A stretch of DNA of 64,000 nucleotides from Rhodanobacter soli (GCF_040548735.1 NZ_JBEPSD010000001.1:2170001-2234000); one strand, 5' to 3'. Positions 1 to 8,911 are shown, counted from the stretch's first letter. Made by a program: numbers and translations. The notes: a model not told the origin generated them from the sequence alone.

Positions 1-1248
1 GCTTGCGAACTGGCGCCCGACTTCGCGCCGGCGTGGTTCAACCTGGGCCGGATGTTCCAGTTGCAGGGCCGGCCGGCCGGAGCAATCACCGCACTGCACC
101 GCGCGCTCGATATCGATCCGGACCATCTCGCGGCGCGGCTGGTGCTGGCCTCGGCGCAGACCGGCCTCGGCGCCGAGGCCCCGGCGGCCGCGAACTATCG
201 CGAGGTGCTGCGGCGACAGTCCGGTCATCCGGAAGCCTGGAGCGGCCTGGCCGGGCTGGACACCGAACGCTTCGGCAAGGACGACGTGGCCCAGCTGCAG
301 CGTGCCTTGCAGATGCCGCAGCCGGCGCCGCTGGCGCGCATCCGGCTCGGCTTCGCGCTGGCGCGTGCGCTGGAAGACCAGGCCGACTATCACGCGGCCT
401 TCCGCGCCCTGCGCAAGGCCAACGCATGGCGGCGCCGGCAGCTGAACTGGAACGCGGCGGGCATGCGGGCACGCGCCGATGCCATGCTCGCGGCATTCGC
501 CGAGCCGTTGGCCGGTGCCGCGGATGCCGCGTTGGGCGAGCAGGTGATCTTCCTCATGGCGCTGCCGCACGCCGGTGTCGGCTTGACCCGGCAGATTCTT
601 GCCGCGCACCCGTACGTGGGCGGCGTCGACGAGTCGCCCGACCTGCAGCGGGTGATCGGCGACGAATCGGCCCGGCGCGGACAGCCGCTGTTGCAGTGGG
701 TTGGCTCGGCCACGCCGGCGGACTGGGCGCGCCTGGGCCAGGACTACCTGGCGCGGACCGGGCATTGGCGCCGCGGCCTGCCGCGCTTCATCGACGCGAA
801 CCGGTTGAACTGGCGCGTGGTGGGCGTGGCGCTGGCGATGCTGCCCGGCGCACGGGTGGTGCATTGCCGGCGCGACGCCCTGGAAACCTGTTTCGCCTGT
901 TACCGCCAGCTGTTCGCCAGCGGCCACGACTTCAGCTACGACCTGGACGACATCGCCAGCTACTGGCGCGACCACGAGCGGCTCGGCCGGCATTGGCAGC
1001 GGCTGTTCCCGCAGCGTTTCCTCGAACACGACTACGAGGCCTTGCTGGCCGATCCCGAAACCCAGGTGCGCCGACTGCTGGCGTTCTGCGGGCTTGAAGT
1101 CGACCCGGCCTGCCTGGGATTCCAGCACGAACCGACGCAGGCGCGCACGGCACTGCGCACGCGCCAGCCCTGGCTGCGCGAGCCGGCGCTGGCCGCGCGC
1201 TACGGCGCCGAGCTGGATCGCTTGCGGCTGCTGTTGGGCGTGCGCTGA
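1..1248 (+). CDS. TPR-repeat sulfotransferase family protein (5' end outside window)
   Basis: The frame is open from the first base, so the gene starts upstream of the window; 415 codons are visible. The N-terminal part reads as tetratricopeptide repeats (helical pairs around WFNLGRMFQLQGRP and VLASAQTGLG). From about base 541 it becomes a sulfotransferase domain of the type that usually follows TPRs. The 3'-phosphate-binding region is well kept (VVHCRRDALETCFACYRQLF, about 856-915), as are the C-terminal LEHDYEALLADPE and RTRQPW segments. The 5'-phosphosulfate loop, normally PRSGTTL, reads PHAGVGL here (559-594 region), so PAPS binding is uncertain. The family transfers sulfate from PAPS to a carbohydrate or peptide; the acceptor cannot be told from sequence. 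It runs convergently into the next gene with a 12-base gap. Confidence 0.85.
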   Translation, partial: ACELAPDFAPAWFNLGRMFQLQGRPAGAITALHRALDIDPDHLAARLVLASAQTGLGAEAPAAANYREVLRRQSGHPEAWSGLAGLDTERFGKDDVAQLQRALQMPQPAPLARIRLGFALARALEDQADYHAAFRALRKANAWRRRQLNWNAAGMRARADAMLAAFAEPLAGAADAALGEQVIFLMALPHAGVGLTRQILAAHPYVGGVDESPDLQRVIGDESARRGQPLLQWVGSATPADWARLGQDYLARTGHWRRGLPRFIDANRLNWRVVGVALAMLPGARVVHCRRDALETCFACYRQLFASGHDFSYDLDDIASYWRDHERLGRHWQRLFPQRFLEHDYEALLADPETQVRRLLAFCGLEVDPACLGFQHEPTQARTALRTRQPWLREPALAARYGAELDRLRLLLGVR

Positions 1249-1260
1249 TCCGCGCGGTGC

Positions 1261-2199
1261 TCAGCGTCGCGGCGAACGTGCCGCGGCCAGCCGGCGGTGC
1301 CGCGGCGGCTGGCCGAGCAGCACCGGCAGCCACGGCGTGAACGGTTGCGGCACGATGCCGAGCGCGGCGTAGCCGTCGAGCTTGCCGACCGAGTCGGTGC
1401 GCAGCGAGCGGAAGTTGTCCAGCGAAAAAGGCTTGCCGGGCAGCAGCTCGGCGAACTGCGCCTGCAGCCGGCCGAGGCTGTCGGGCAGCGCGATGATCGG
1501 CGTGCGCAGGCCGGCCGCGGCGCGGATCTTGCGCACGATCTCGCCCAGCGTGAGCACCTCGGGGCCGTACAGCTCGAAGCTGCGCCGCTGGCCCAGCGTC
1601 GCGTGATCGACGCAACGGGCGATCGCCTCGGCCACGTCGCCGACCCAGGTGGGCGCCATGCGCGCCTGCGCGCGCGCCAGCGGTAGCGCCGGCATCTGTC
1701 GCAGCAGCTTGGCGAAGCGGCTGACCAGGCCATCGCCGGGGCCGAAGATCACGCTGGGCTGGTAGATCGTCCAGTCCAGCGCGGACGCCTTCACCAGCGC
1801 CTCGGCCTCGCCGCGGGTTTTCAGGTATTGCGACAGGCCCTGGCCCGCCTTGAGCGAGCTCATCTGGTGCAGGCGACCCACGCCGCTGGCGTGGCAGGCG
1901 GCGATCAGCCGGCGCGCCAATTCCACGTGCGCGCGCTGGAAGCTGTGCCGGCCGCGCGGGTTGAGGATGCCGACCAGGTTGATCACCGCGTCGGCGCCGG
2001 CCAGGTGCCGGCGCAGCACCTCGTCGTCGTAGATGTCGGCGCTGCGCACGCTCACCGTGGGCAGCACGCCGAGCTCGCGGTGCTGCTCGCGGTTGCGGCT
2101 GAGCAGCACGATCTGGTGGCCGTCGGCGGCCAGGCGCGGCACCAGATGGCTGCCGACGAAACCGGTGCCGCCGAGGATGACAAGTTGCTGTGCGGCCAT
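1261..2199 (-). CDS. NAD(P)-dependent epimerase/reductase, NDUFA9-like (extended SDR)
   Basis: A 312-residue atypical short-chain dehydrogenase. The start at 2199 was chosen because the nucleotide-binding glycine motif GGTGFVGSHLVPRL follows directly after MAAQQLVIL. Other family marks are the acidic NADP/NAD selectivity region near LLSRN, AVINLVGIL, and a substrate-side SSLKAG/Y-K region (QYLKTRGEAE). This is the group called complex I NDUFA9 subunit family in bacteria, where it acts as a stand-alone oxidoreductase or sugar-nucleotide/quinone-related enzyme of unsettled substrate. It lies 26 bases downstream of slt on the same strand and may be cotranscribed with it. The open frame extends upstream into slt but that extension has no homology-like features. 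Confidence 0.85.
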   Translation of the reverse strand: MAAQQLVILGGTGFVGSHLVPRLAADGHQIVLLSRNREQHRELGVLPTVSVRSADIYDDEVLRRHLAGADAVINLVGILNPRGRHSFQRAHVELARRLIAACHASGVGRLHQMSSLKAGQGLSQYLKTRGEAEALVKASALDWTIYQPSVIFGPGDGLVSRFAKLLRQMPALPLARAQARMAPTWVGDVAEAIARCVDHATLGQRRSFELYGPEVLTLGEIVRKIRAAAGLRTPIIALPDSLGRLQAQFAELLPGKPFSLDNFRSLRTDSVGKLDGYAALGIVPQPFTPWLPVLLGQPPRHRRLAAARSPRR

Positions 2200-2225
2200 G
2201 GGATCAATACCTCGGTGAATCGGTC

Positions 2226-4259
2226 TCAGGGCGAGACGCTGCCGGCGACGGCCGGCGTCGCCTCGGCGGTGGGACAGGCGACCGCACGGCGCGCCGTCGC
2301 GGCGGTCGGCAGTGCGTACGGCTGGCCGATCGGACCCATGCGGTTGGCCAGGGGTACCACCGTGTCGCCGCTCAAGCGCCAATCGTAGATCACGCTGAAC
2401 GCCATCACCCGCGCCACGTACTCGCGGGTTTCCTTGTACGGGATGGTGGCGACGAACAGGTCCGGCGCCAGCGTGCCGCGCGCGGCCAGCCATTGGTCGA
2501 CCTTGTTCGGCCCGGCGTTGTAGGCAGCGCTGGCCAGCCACGGCGAACCGTTGAAGCGCGCGGCCATCTGCGCCAGGTAGCGCGTGCCCAGCGCGATGTT
2601 GGTGACCGGGTCGTACAGCGTGTCGCCACCACCCCAGTCGAACCCGTTGCGCTTCGCCACCAGCGCGGCGGTGGCCGGCACCAGCTGCATCAGGCCGCGC
2701 GCATCGGCGCTGGATTGCGCATCGCTCATCCAGGCGCTTTCCGCGCGCAGGATGCCGTAGGCCCAGGCCGGCTCGATCCCGGCCTGTTCGGCCTGCGGCA
2801 CCAGGCCGTCCTGGCTGGCCAGCGGGAAGCGCAGGTCGTACAGCCGCAGGGCGTCGCCGCTGCTCATCGTGAACACGGCGCGGTCGTACCAGCCGCGGCG
2901 GTTGGCCATGTCGGCGGCGATTCGTTGAGTGGCCGGGTCGGCATCCTGCATGGCGCGCGTCCATTCACGCCGGGCCAGCTTCGGCAGGTCCACCGCGTAG
3001 AGCTCGAACGCGCGCAACAGGCCGGGGTTGGCCAGCAGGACCTGTTCACGCTGCGGGTCGTCGGCCAGGGTCAGCGGGCAGATGGCGTACGGCTGGTCGA
3101 GCCGGTCGGCGGACAGGAAGCCGAAGAAAGTGGGTTTGTCGGCCTGGGCCTCGAACAGCTGGCGGGCCTCGTCGTCATGGCCCAGCGCGGCCAGCGCGCG
3201 GGCGCGGAAATACTGCCATTCGCCGTCCTGCCGCTGGCTGGCGGGCATCGCGTCGAGGCCGGCCAGCACCGCGCTCCAGTCCTGCTGCGCCAGCGCCACG
3301 CGCACCCGCCATTCGCGGGTGCCGTCGGTCTGCGCGGCGGCGGGCAGGGCGATCAGCCGGGCCAGGGCGCCGGCGTCGAAATCGGTGGCGTGGTACAGCG
3401 CCAGGGTCTGCAGGATCCGGTTGCGCTGCGCTTCGCTGAAACGGAAGCGCGACTGCAGTTTCTGCCAGGCCGTATCGGCGCTGCTGGCCTGGCGCCGGGC
3501 CAGCCGAATCAGCGCCAGCGTGGCGGCCTGCCGCTGGCGCGTGCCGTCGGGCCAGTCGGAGGCGGCCGCCAGCGCCGCGGTCGGGTCGCGCAGCGCCAGT
3601 ACGAGTTGCTGCGCGGTGGCACGTTCGGCCGTCGGCAACCAGGCGACGAGGCTGGCGATGATGCCGGCCTGACCGGCATCGGCGGCGCGGTCGATCCGCG
3701 TCCACAGGCGCGCATCGGTCAGCAGGCCCTGGTCGTGCGCGGCGGCGAGCACCGGGTCGCAGGCGTCGGGCAGGTTCGGCTTGGCCCACAGGCCGGCCAG
3801 GTCCCGTTCGAAATCCAGTGTGCCGCCGCCGGCCAGTCGCGCCTGCAAGGCGTCGCAGGCCAGCGTGTCGCCGAGGCCGGGCTGGTACAGCGCGAGGAAG
3901 GTGCCCCAGTCCTGCCGGCGCGCCAGCTCCCGCAGGAAGGCGCGGCGCAGGTCGGCGGCGGGGATCCAGTCCGGGTATTGCGCGAGGTACGACTCCACGC
4001 TGGCGCGGTCGATCTGCTGGATGTCGTGTTGCAGCGCCGCCGCCTGCAGGTACGGATACAGCGGGTAGTCGCGCAGGCCGCTGGCCAGCGGTCGCCAGCC
4101 GTCGCCGCCTTGCTGGGCGGCGGCATACGCCTGCTTGAAGGCGGTGCGCTGGGCGGCGTCGGGTTCGGCGGCGTACGCCATCGCACTGGCCAGCAGCCAG
4201 CCGGCGGCCAGCAACAGCCAGGCCAGCGCGACACGCCGCGATGAAGCGGAAACAGACAT
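2226..4259 (-). CDS. slt: soluble lytic murein transglycosylase
   Basis: A 677-residue periplasmic enzyme that cleaves the MurNAc-GlcNAc bond of peptidoglycan with formation of 1,6-anhydromuropeptides. It begins with a signal peptide (hydrophobic stretch after MSVSASSRR, cleavage near AYAA-EP). The long alpha-helical superhelix (about residues 30-470) is typical of Slt70. The C-terminal catalytic SLT domain has the motif GILRAESAW with the catalytic glutamate at residue 507, followed by SSADARGLMQLVPATA, and YNAGPNKVDQW near the end. Length is close to the E. coli protein. The gene is divergent from the GH17 gene, with a 129-base gap that should hold both promoters. Confidence 0.95.
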   Translation of the reverse strand: MSVSASSRRVALAWLLLAAGWLLASAMAYAAEPDAAQRTAFKQAYAAAQQGGDGWRPLASGLRDYPLYPYLQAAALQHDIQQIDRASVESYLAQYPDWIPAADLRRAFLRELARRQDWGTFLALYQPGLGDTLACDALQARLAGGGTLDFERDLAGLWAKPNLPDACDPVLAAAHDQGLLTDARLWTRIDRAADAGQAGIIASLVAWLPTAERATAQQLVLALRDPTAALAAASDWPDGTRQRQAATLALIRLARRQASSADTAWQKLQSRFRFSEAQRNRILQTLALYHATDFDAGALARLIALPAAAQTDGTREWRVRVALAQQDWSAVLAGLDAMPASQRQDGEWQYFRARALAALGHDDEARQLFEAQADKPTFFGFLSADRLDQPYAICPLTLADDPQREQVLLANPGLLRAFELYAVDLPKLARREWTRAMQDADPATQRIAADMANRRGWYDRAVFTMSSGDALRLYDLRFPLASQDGLVPQAEQAGIEPAWAYGILRAESAWMSDAQSSADARGLMQLVPATAALVAKRNGFDWGGGDTLYDPVTNIALGTRYLAQMAARFNGSPWLASAAYNAGPNKVDQWLAARGTLAPDLFVATIPYKETREYVARVMAFSVIYDWRLSGDTVVPLANRMGPIGQPYALPTAATARRAVACPTAEATPAVAGSVSP

Positions 4260-4388
4260 GGGAACTCCTGCAATGGATCACTGGCAGTGTAGTCGATGCA
4301 CCCGGCCGGCTTGTCGCGATTCGGTGAGTGCGCGGCGACGCGCCTGCTAAGCTGACGCGCTTCGTCTCCACACATTCACGGGATCGGC

Positions 4389-5987
4389 ATGTCGCCAGCA
4401 GCTTCGCCTGTTTTTCGTCGCGTCTGGCCGGCGTGGCTGGCGTTGCTGCTGGCGGCGTTGGCCGGGGCGACCTGGTGGTGGGCGATCGGCCGGCCGATGG
4501 CGTTGCCGGATGCGCCGTCGGCACGGATCGCCTGCGTCTCCTACGCGCCGTTCCGCCTGGCCGGCGAGACGCCGCTGGACGTGAATGCCTACATCAGCCC
4601 CGAGCGCATCGACGCGGATCTGCGCGCGTTGTCGCAGCGCTTCGACTGCGTACGCACGTACTCGCAGGGACAAGGACTCAGCGCGGTGCCCAGGATCGCC
4701 GAGCGCTACGGCATGAAGGTGCTGCTGGGCATCTGGCTGGGCGGCGACGCGAAGGCGAATGCGCAGCAGGTCGAGCTGGGCATCGCCACTGCGAACAAGT
4801 ATCCGCAGGTTTTGCGCGGGGTGATCGTGGGCAACGAGGTGCTGCTGCGCGGCGATCTGTCGTCGGCGCAACTGGCCGGCTATCTGCGCCAGGTGCGCGC
4901 GGCGGTCCACGTGCCGGTGACGTATGCCGACGTGTGGGAGTTCTGGCTGCGCCATCCCGAGCTGGCCGACTCGGTGGATTACCTCACCATCCATATCCTG
5001 CCGTACTGGGAGGACCAGCCGGTGCCGCCCGAACGCGCCGTGCAGCACGTGGCGGCGGTATACGCGCAGGTGCAGCAGGCGTTTCCCGGCCGGCGCGTCA
5101 TGATCGGCGAGACCGGCTGGCCCAGCGCCGGGCGGCCGCGCCAGACGGCCAGCGCCAGCGTGGTCAACGAGGCGCGCTACCTACGCGAATTCCTGCGCTA
5201 CGCGGCCACCGTGCACATGCCGTACAACGTGATCGAGGCATTCGACCAGCCGTGGAAGCGCGCGCAGGAAGGCACCGTGGGCGGCTACTGGGGCATCTTC
5301 GACGTGCAGGCGCGGCCGAAGTTCGCGATGCAGGGCCCGGTGACCGAGGAACCGCGCTGGTGGGCCGGCTGGCTCGCGGGCGCCGCCGGTACCGTGCTGT
5401 TCGTGTTGATCGGCGCATGGCGGCGGCGCTGGCATGGCGGGCGCGGCTGGGGCGCGCTCGCGCTGGCCGGCGCGGCCAGTGGCTGCGCGTTGGCCTGGCA
5501 GTACCGGCAGATGCTGTACGCCTGCCGCGACGGCTGGGAGTGGGCGGTGTCGTTCGCCGCCTGCGCGCTGGCCTTGTTCACCGCATTGCCGCTGGCGCGC
5601 TGGATCGCCGCACGACTGGCCGGCGTGGTCGCGCCGGCCGCGCCGCCACGCTGGCTGCGGTTGGGTTGGTTGTTCGCGCTGGCCTACTACGGATTGCTGC
5701 TGGTGGTCGATGGCCGCTACCGGGATTTCCCGCTGGGCCTGTTCCTGCTGCCGTGCGTCGGCTATGCGCTGTTCGGCTGGCTGGGCGACCGGCGCGCAGC
5801 GGCGATGCCATGGCTGGAGGAGCGCTTTCTCGCGAGCTGGCTGCCGCTGCTGGCGGCGGCCGTGCTGGTGCAGGAGGCCGGGCTCAGCGCGGTGGCATGG
5901 CTATGGCTGGGAATGAACCTGCTGCTGGCCGTGCCGGTGCTGGTCGACTGGCAGCGCGCGCGTCGCCTGCAATCGCAGCAGGCGTAG
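4389..5987 (+). CDS. membrane-anchored glycoside hydrolase family 17 (beta-1,3-glucanase/glucosyltransferase-like)
   Basis: 532 residues: an N-terminal signal anchor (about residues 12-32), a GH17 catalytic domain (about 45-330), then five or six transmembrane segments (about 335-520). GH17 catalytic residues can be placed: the acid/base glutamate in VGNEV (Glu150) and the nucleophile in GETGWPS (Glu241). Bacterial GH17 domains fused to membrane segments are implicated in trimming or branching beta-glucans during export, as with cyclic glucan synthesis; that role here is inference, since no glucan synthase lies within the window. Its 3' end overlaps the converging gene by 87 bases. Confidence 0.8.
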   Translation: MSPAASPVFRRVWPAWLALLLAALAGATWWWAIGRPMALPDAPSARIACVSYAPFRLAGETPLDVNAYISPERIDADLRALSQRFDCVRTYSQGQGLSAVPRIAERYGMKVLLGIWLGGDAKANAQQVELGIATANKYPQVLRGVIVGNEVLLRGDLSSAQLAGYLRQVRAAVHVPVTYADVWEFWLRHPELADSVDYLTIHILPYWEDQPVPPERAVQHVAAVYAQVQQAFPGRRVMIGETGWPSAGRPRQTASASVVNEARYLREFLRYAATVHMPYNVIEAFDQPWKRAQEGTVGGYWGIFDVQARPKFAMQGPVTEEPRWWAGWLAGAAGTVLFVLIGAWRRRWHGGRGWGALALAGAASGCALAWQYRQMLYACRDGWEWAVSFAACALALFTALPLARWIAARLAGVVAPAAPPRWLRLGWLFALAYYGLLLVVDGRYRDFPLGLFLLPCVGYALFGWLGDRRAAAMPWLEERFLASWLPLLAAAVLVQEAGLSAVAWLWLGMNLLLAVPVLVDWQRARRLQSQQA

Positions 5988-6317
5988 GCAGCCGACCAGC
6001 ACGGCCAGCGCGCCGCTCTCGAAACAGTACAGCTGCAGCGCGATGATGCCGAGCGCGGCGGCCAGCCAGGCCAGCCAGGCGCGTTTCCACAGCAGCGCCA
6101 GCGCGGTCGCCAGCAGCGCCGCGATGCCGTAGACGTCGTACAGGAAACCCAGCACCAGCCACTGCCGCCAACGGCACCACCACGGCGCATGGCCGCCGCC
6201 GCACTGCTGCGCCATGGTGGCGGGTTCGATCACGCCGTAGCGCAGGTACGCCGCGAGCAGCGCCACCAGCAGCAACAGCAGCCACGGCCACGCCCGTTGC
6301 CAGGTCGTCGAGGTCAT
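5901..6317 (-). CDS. hypothetical integral membrane protein
   Basis: 138 residues with three or four hydrophobic segments (about 10-25, 52-70, 73-90 and 93-112) and a basic, glutamine/histidine-rich tail. I do not recognise a family. Its ATG overlaps the TGA of the upstream endonuclease/phosphatase-fold gene as ATGA (6314-6317), so the two are probably translationally coupled. The last 29 codons lie inside the 3' end of the converging GH17 gene, and that tail does not look like conserved protein. Confidence 0.55.
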   Translation of the reverse strand: MTSTTWQRAWPWLLLLLVALLAAYLRYGVIEPATMAQQCGGGHAPWWCRWRQWLVLGFLYDVYGIAALLATALALLWKRAWLAWLAAALGIIALQLYCFESGALAVLVGCLRLLRLQATRALPVDQHRHGQQQVHSQP

Positions 6318-7126
6318 CGCCGGTGCCTCGGCGCGGCCTTGCCGCCGACGTGCGCCGGCAGCCGGATCTCCGCCGCCAGCGGCAGGTGGTCGGAGAACGC
6401 CTGCGGCAGCGCCCAGGTCTTCTCCAGCTGGATCGCCGGCGAGGTGAGGATGTGGTCCAGCGCGCGCCGCGGTTTCCAGCTGGGGAAAGTCGGCGTCGCC
6501 TGTGCCGGCGGCTGCAGGGTGGACTTGGCGAACAATTGCTGCATCTCGGCGCTGCCCGGTTCGGTGTTGAGGTCGCCCATCAGCACGGCGTGCGGGAAAT
6601 CCTGCAGCAGCTCCGCGATGAAGCCGAGCTGGCGCGTGCGCGCCGGTGCACTCAGCGACAGGTGCGCGATCATCACCGCCAGCGCGTTGTCGCCTTCGCC
6701 GAACTGGGCCAGCAGCGCGCCGCGGCCGGGGATCCGGCTGGGCAGCGGGTAGTCCAGCACCGAGTGCGGCTCCAGCCGGCTGATCAGGCCGTTCGCCGAG
6801 TGCGCCAGCTTGGCCATCGCCCGATTCGGCTGGTGGCTCCAGAACGGCAGGCCGGCGGTCTCGGCGAGGTAGCGGGTCTGGTTGAGGAAGCCCGAGCGCA
6901 GGCTGCCGGCATCAGCCTCCTGCAGGCCGATCACGTCGAACTGCGACAGCACCTCGGCGAGCCGGTCGAGGTTGTCCATCTTGCTGCGCCCCGGCAACAC
7001 CGCGTTGATGCTGCGGGTGACGTATTCGCGGTAGCGCTGCACGCTGGCGCCGGCCAGGATGTTGCAGCTCAGCAGGCGCAGGCGGCGCTCGGCAGGGGCG
7101 GCTTGGGAGGTGGCGGCGCGGGTCAT
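6314..7126 (-). CDS. endonuclease/exonuclease/phosphatase (EEP) family protein
   Basis: 270 residues with the motif order of the EEP fold: LSCNILAG at the N-terminus (metal-site Asn), IGLQEAD (catalytic Glu), MIAHLSL, MGDLNTEP (Asp/Asn), PTFPSWKP, RALDHIL and the terminal SDHLPLAAEI histidine. No signal peptide is evident, so it is probably cytoplasmic. The family includes DNases, RNases and lipid or inositol phosphatases; sequence alone does not choose between them. It is the last but one gene of the series cytochrome c4, dsbA, dsbA-like, EEP on the minus strand, though 136 bases separate it from the DsbA-like gene. Confidence 0.85.
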   Translation of the reverse strand: MTRAATSQAAPAERRLRLLSCNILAGASVQRYREYVTRSINAVLPGRSKMDNLDRLAEVLSQFDVIGLQEADAGSLRSGFLNQTRYLAETAGLPFWSHQPNRAMAKLAHSANGLISRLEPHSVLDYPLPSRIPGRGALLAQFGEGDNALAVMIAHLSLSAPARTRQLGFIAELLQDFPHAVLMGDLNTEPGSAEMQQLFAKSTLQPPAQATPTFPSWKPRRALDHILTSPAIQLEKTWALPQAFSDHLPLAAEIRLPAHVGGKAAPRHRR

Positions 7127-7169
7127 TGCAACACACTACACGGGAAGGGGATGCCGGCGCCCATGTGCA

Positions 7170-7212
7170 TGGATCATGCTCACGCGCCGGATGCGGCGGC
7201 CAGCATGATCCA
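7170..7212. repeat. 11-bp perfect inverted repeat in the EEP/DsbA-like gap
   Basis: The arms tggatcatgct (7170-7180) and agcatgatcca (7202-7212) are exact reverse complements around a 21-base loop. There is no T-run on the minus-strand side, so it is not an ordinary intrinsic terminator for the upstream DsbA-like gene. It could be an RNA processing hairpin or an operator for the EEP gene 44 bases downstream. Confidence 0.5.
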
Positions 7213-7262
7213 CCGGACGTGAATGGTGTGCCAGCCGCGTTGCCGAACGCCGCGTGCGACGC

Positions 7263-7910
7263 TTACTTGCCAGCCAGTTCGCGCTTGACCAGCCATTGCG
7301 TCACCGCGACCATCTCGTCGTACGAGTGCACCGTGGCCACGCGATACTTGCCGTTGACCACGATGGTCGGGGTGCCGTCCACCTGCCACTTCTGGATCAG
7401 CGCGAGATCTTCCTTCAGCTTCGCGGTGGCCTCGGGCGACGTGGCGATACGCATGAACTCGGCGCGATCGACGCCCTCGCGGGCGTAGAAGTCGGCGAGT
7501 TCGTCCATCGAGTTGATTGGAAAGTGCTGGGCGAACTTGGCGTCGAACAACGCCATGTGGGTGCGCTCGACCACGCCGAGCTGCTTCGCCGCGTAGTAGG
7601 CCCGCGCGAACGGCAGCCACTCGGCGCTGAACGGCGCCGGCAGCAGCTTGAACGCCACGCCGGCGGGCAGCTGCTTGCGCAACTTCTCGGCGGCCGGCGC
7701 GAACTGCGCGCAGTGGATGCAGCCGTAGGAAAACACCTCGACCACCTCCACCTTGCCCTCGCTGCTGAGGCGCTGCTGCGGGGCGGGCAGGGTGACGTAC
7801 TCGTTGCCTTCGGTGTACGGCGCCGTGCTGGATTGCGCGGTGCAGGCGCTGGCCAGCAGCAGGCCGGCGAGCAGGGTGAGCACACGCAGGTGGGCGAATC
7901 GCTTGAACAT
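7263..7910 (-). CDS. DsbA-like thiol:disulfide interchange protein (CIHC active site)
   Basis: 215 residues, exported. The N-terminus has a hydrophobic signal ending ASAC-TA; the residue at -3 is Ala rather than Leu, so it may be a weak lipoprotein signal or an ordinary signal peptide cut before Cys23. The thioredoxin-fold active site is FSYGCIHCAQF (Cys64/Cys67), where classical DsbA has CPHC, and the cis-proline loop is VDGTPTIVVNGKY. Replacing the usual Pro by Ile in the CXXC dipeptide should alter the redox potential (known principle of the family). It lies directly behind a second DsbA-like gene; the pair is probably cotranscribed (59-base gap). Confidence 0.88.
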   Translation of the reverse strand: MFKRFAHLRVLTLLAGLLLASACTAQSSTAPYTEGNEYVTLPAPQQRLSSEGKVEVVEVFSYGCIHCAQFAPAAEKLRKQLPAGVAFKLLPAPFSAEWLPFARAYYAAKQLGVVERTHMALFDAKFAQHFPINSMDELADFYAREGVDRAEFMRIATSPEATAKLKEDLALIQKWQVDGTPTIVVNGKYRVATVHSYDEMVAVTQWLVKRELAGK

Positions 7911-7969
7911 GGGGTCTCTCTTCGCGGGTGGCGGTGGGTCGCCGTGCAGGTCAGATTAACCGAAGCGGC

Positions 7970-8848
7970 TTACTTGCCGGCGGCTTCCTTGGCCACCAGC
8001 CACTGGGTCAGCTCGATCGACTGCGCGTAGCCGCCGGCAGAGCTTGCCGTGAAACGGTACTTGCCGTTGACGATCATGGTCGGCGTGCTGTCCACCCCGT
8101 AGGCCTTCATCAGGTCGTCGGCGCGCTTCATCTTGGTGTTGACGGTGAACGAGTTGGCGACGCCAACGAATTCCTTCGGGTCGACGCCGTACTTGGCGTA
8201 GAACTTCGCCGCGTCCTCGATGGTCGGCCACGCCGAATGCGGCTTCAGTCCGCTGGCTTTCAGGTTGTAGGTGGACAGCTCGCCGCTCTTCCACACCGCG
8301 TCGAACATCGCGTCATGGGTCTTGTCGACCAGGTTCAGCGCCTGCGCCGCATAGAACGCGCGCTGGTACATCGGCCAGTTCTCGTCCGGGCGGAACGAGG
8401 CGGCCAGGTAATTCATCACCGCATTCGGCGGCAGGCTCTTGGCGATCTGGTCGGCGGTGGAATGGAAACCGTTGCAGGCCGGGCAACCGTAGGAGAACAC
8501 CTCGGTCACCTCGATCTTGCCGGGATGGCTGGTCGGCTGCGCCGGATCGATCAGGAAGTAGTTCTTGCCCTCGACCCACTTGCCGTTGTCGACGAACGGC
8601 GCCGCGGCTGCGGCTGGAGCGGCGGGGGTGGTCGCGGCCGGCGCGGCGGCGACCGTGCCGGTGGCGGCGGGTGCTGCGCTGGCGGCCGTTGCCGGTGCGG
8701 TGCTGCTTGCCGGGCTGGCCGGCGCGGCTTCGGCGCTGCTGGTGGCGGCAGGCGCAGCCTGCTGGGCGGCACGGCCGCTGTCGCTGTCATGGCTGCAGGC
8801 GGCAAGCGCGAGCAGGGCGGCACACAGGAACGGCAGACGCTTCAACAT
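7970..8848 (-). CDS. DsbA-like thiol:disulfide interchange lipoprotein (CPAC active site)
   Basis: 292 residues. A canonical lipobox LAAC (Cys18) predicts a lipid-anchored periplasmic protein. Residues about 25-85 are a low-complexity Ala/Pro/Thr/Ser linker, which makes the protein some 75 residues longer than its neighbour. The thioredoxin fold follows with FSYGCPACNGF as active site and VDSTPTMIVNGKY as cis-Pro loop. It presumably oxidises or isomerises cysteine pairs in exported proteins, including perhaps the c-type cytochromes nearby. It sits between cytochrome c4 and the CIHC paralogue. Confidence 0.9.
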   Translation of the reverse strand: MLKRLPFLCAALLALAACSHDSDSGRAAQQAAPAATSSAEAAPASPASSTAPATAASAAPAATGTVAAAPAATTPAAPAAAAAPFVDNGKWVEGKNYFLIDPAQPTSHPGKIEVTEVFSYGCPACNGFHSTADQIAKSLPPNAVMNYLAASFRPDENWPMYQRAFYAAQALNLVDKTHDAMFDAVWKSGELSTYNLKASGLKPHSAWPTIEDAAKFYAKYGVDPKEFVGVANSFTVNTKMKRADDLMKAYGVDSTPTMIVNGKYRFTASSAGGYAQSIELTQWLVAKEAAGK

Positions 8849-8871
8849 GGCAGACCTCGAAAAGCGGAACG

Positions 8872-8903
8872 CAAAACGACAGCGCCGACACTTCGGTCGG
8901 CGC
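8872..8903 (-). terminator. probable intrinsic terminator after cytochrome c4
   Basis: On the minus strand an 8-bp stem (gcgccgac/gtcggcgc, 8882-8903) with a six-base loop is followed by tgtcgtttt. It lies 9 bases past the cytochrome c4 stop and before the DsbA lipoprotein gene. The T-tract is short, so read-through into the dsbA genes is likely. Confidence 0.55.
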
Positions 8904-8911
8904 GGATTCGA

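Noticed and set aside
2190..4244. 684-codon plus-strand open frame opposite slt
   Set aside because: Shadow of slt, which has signal peptide and catalytic motifs in the other strand.
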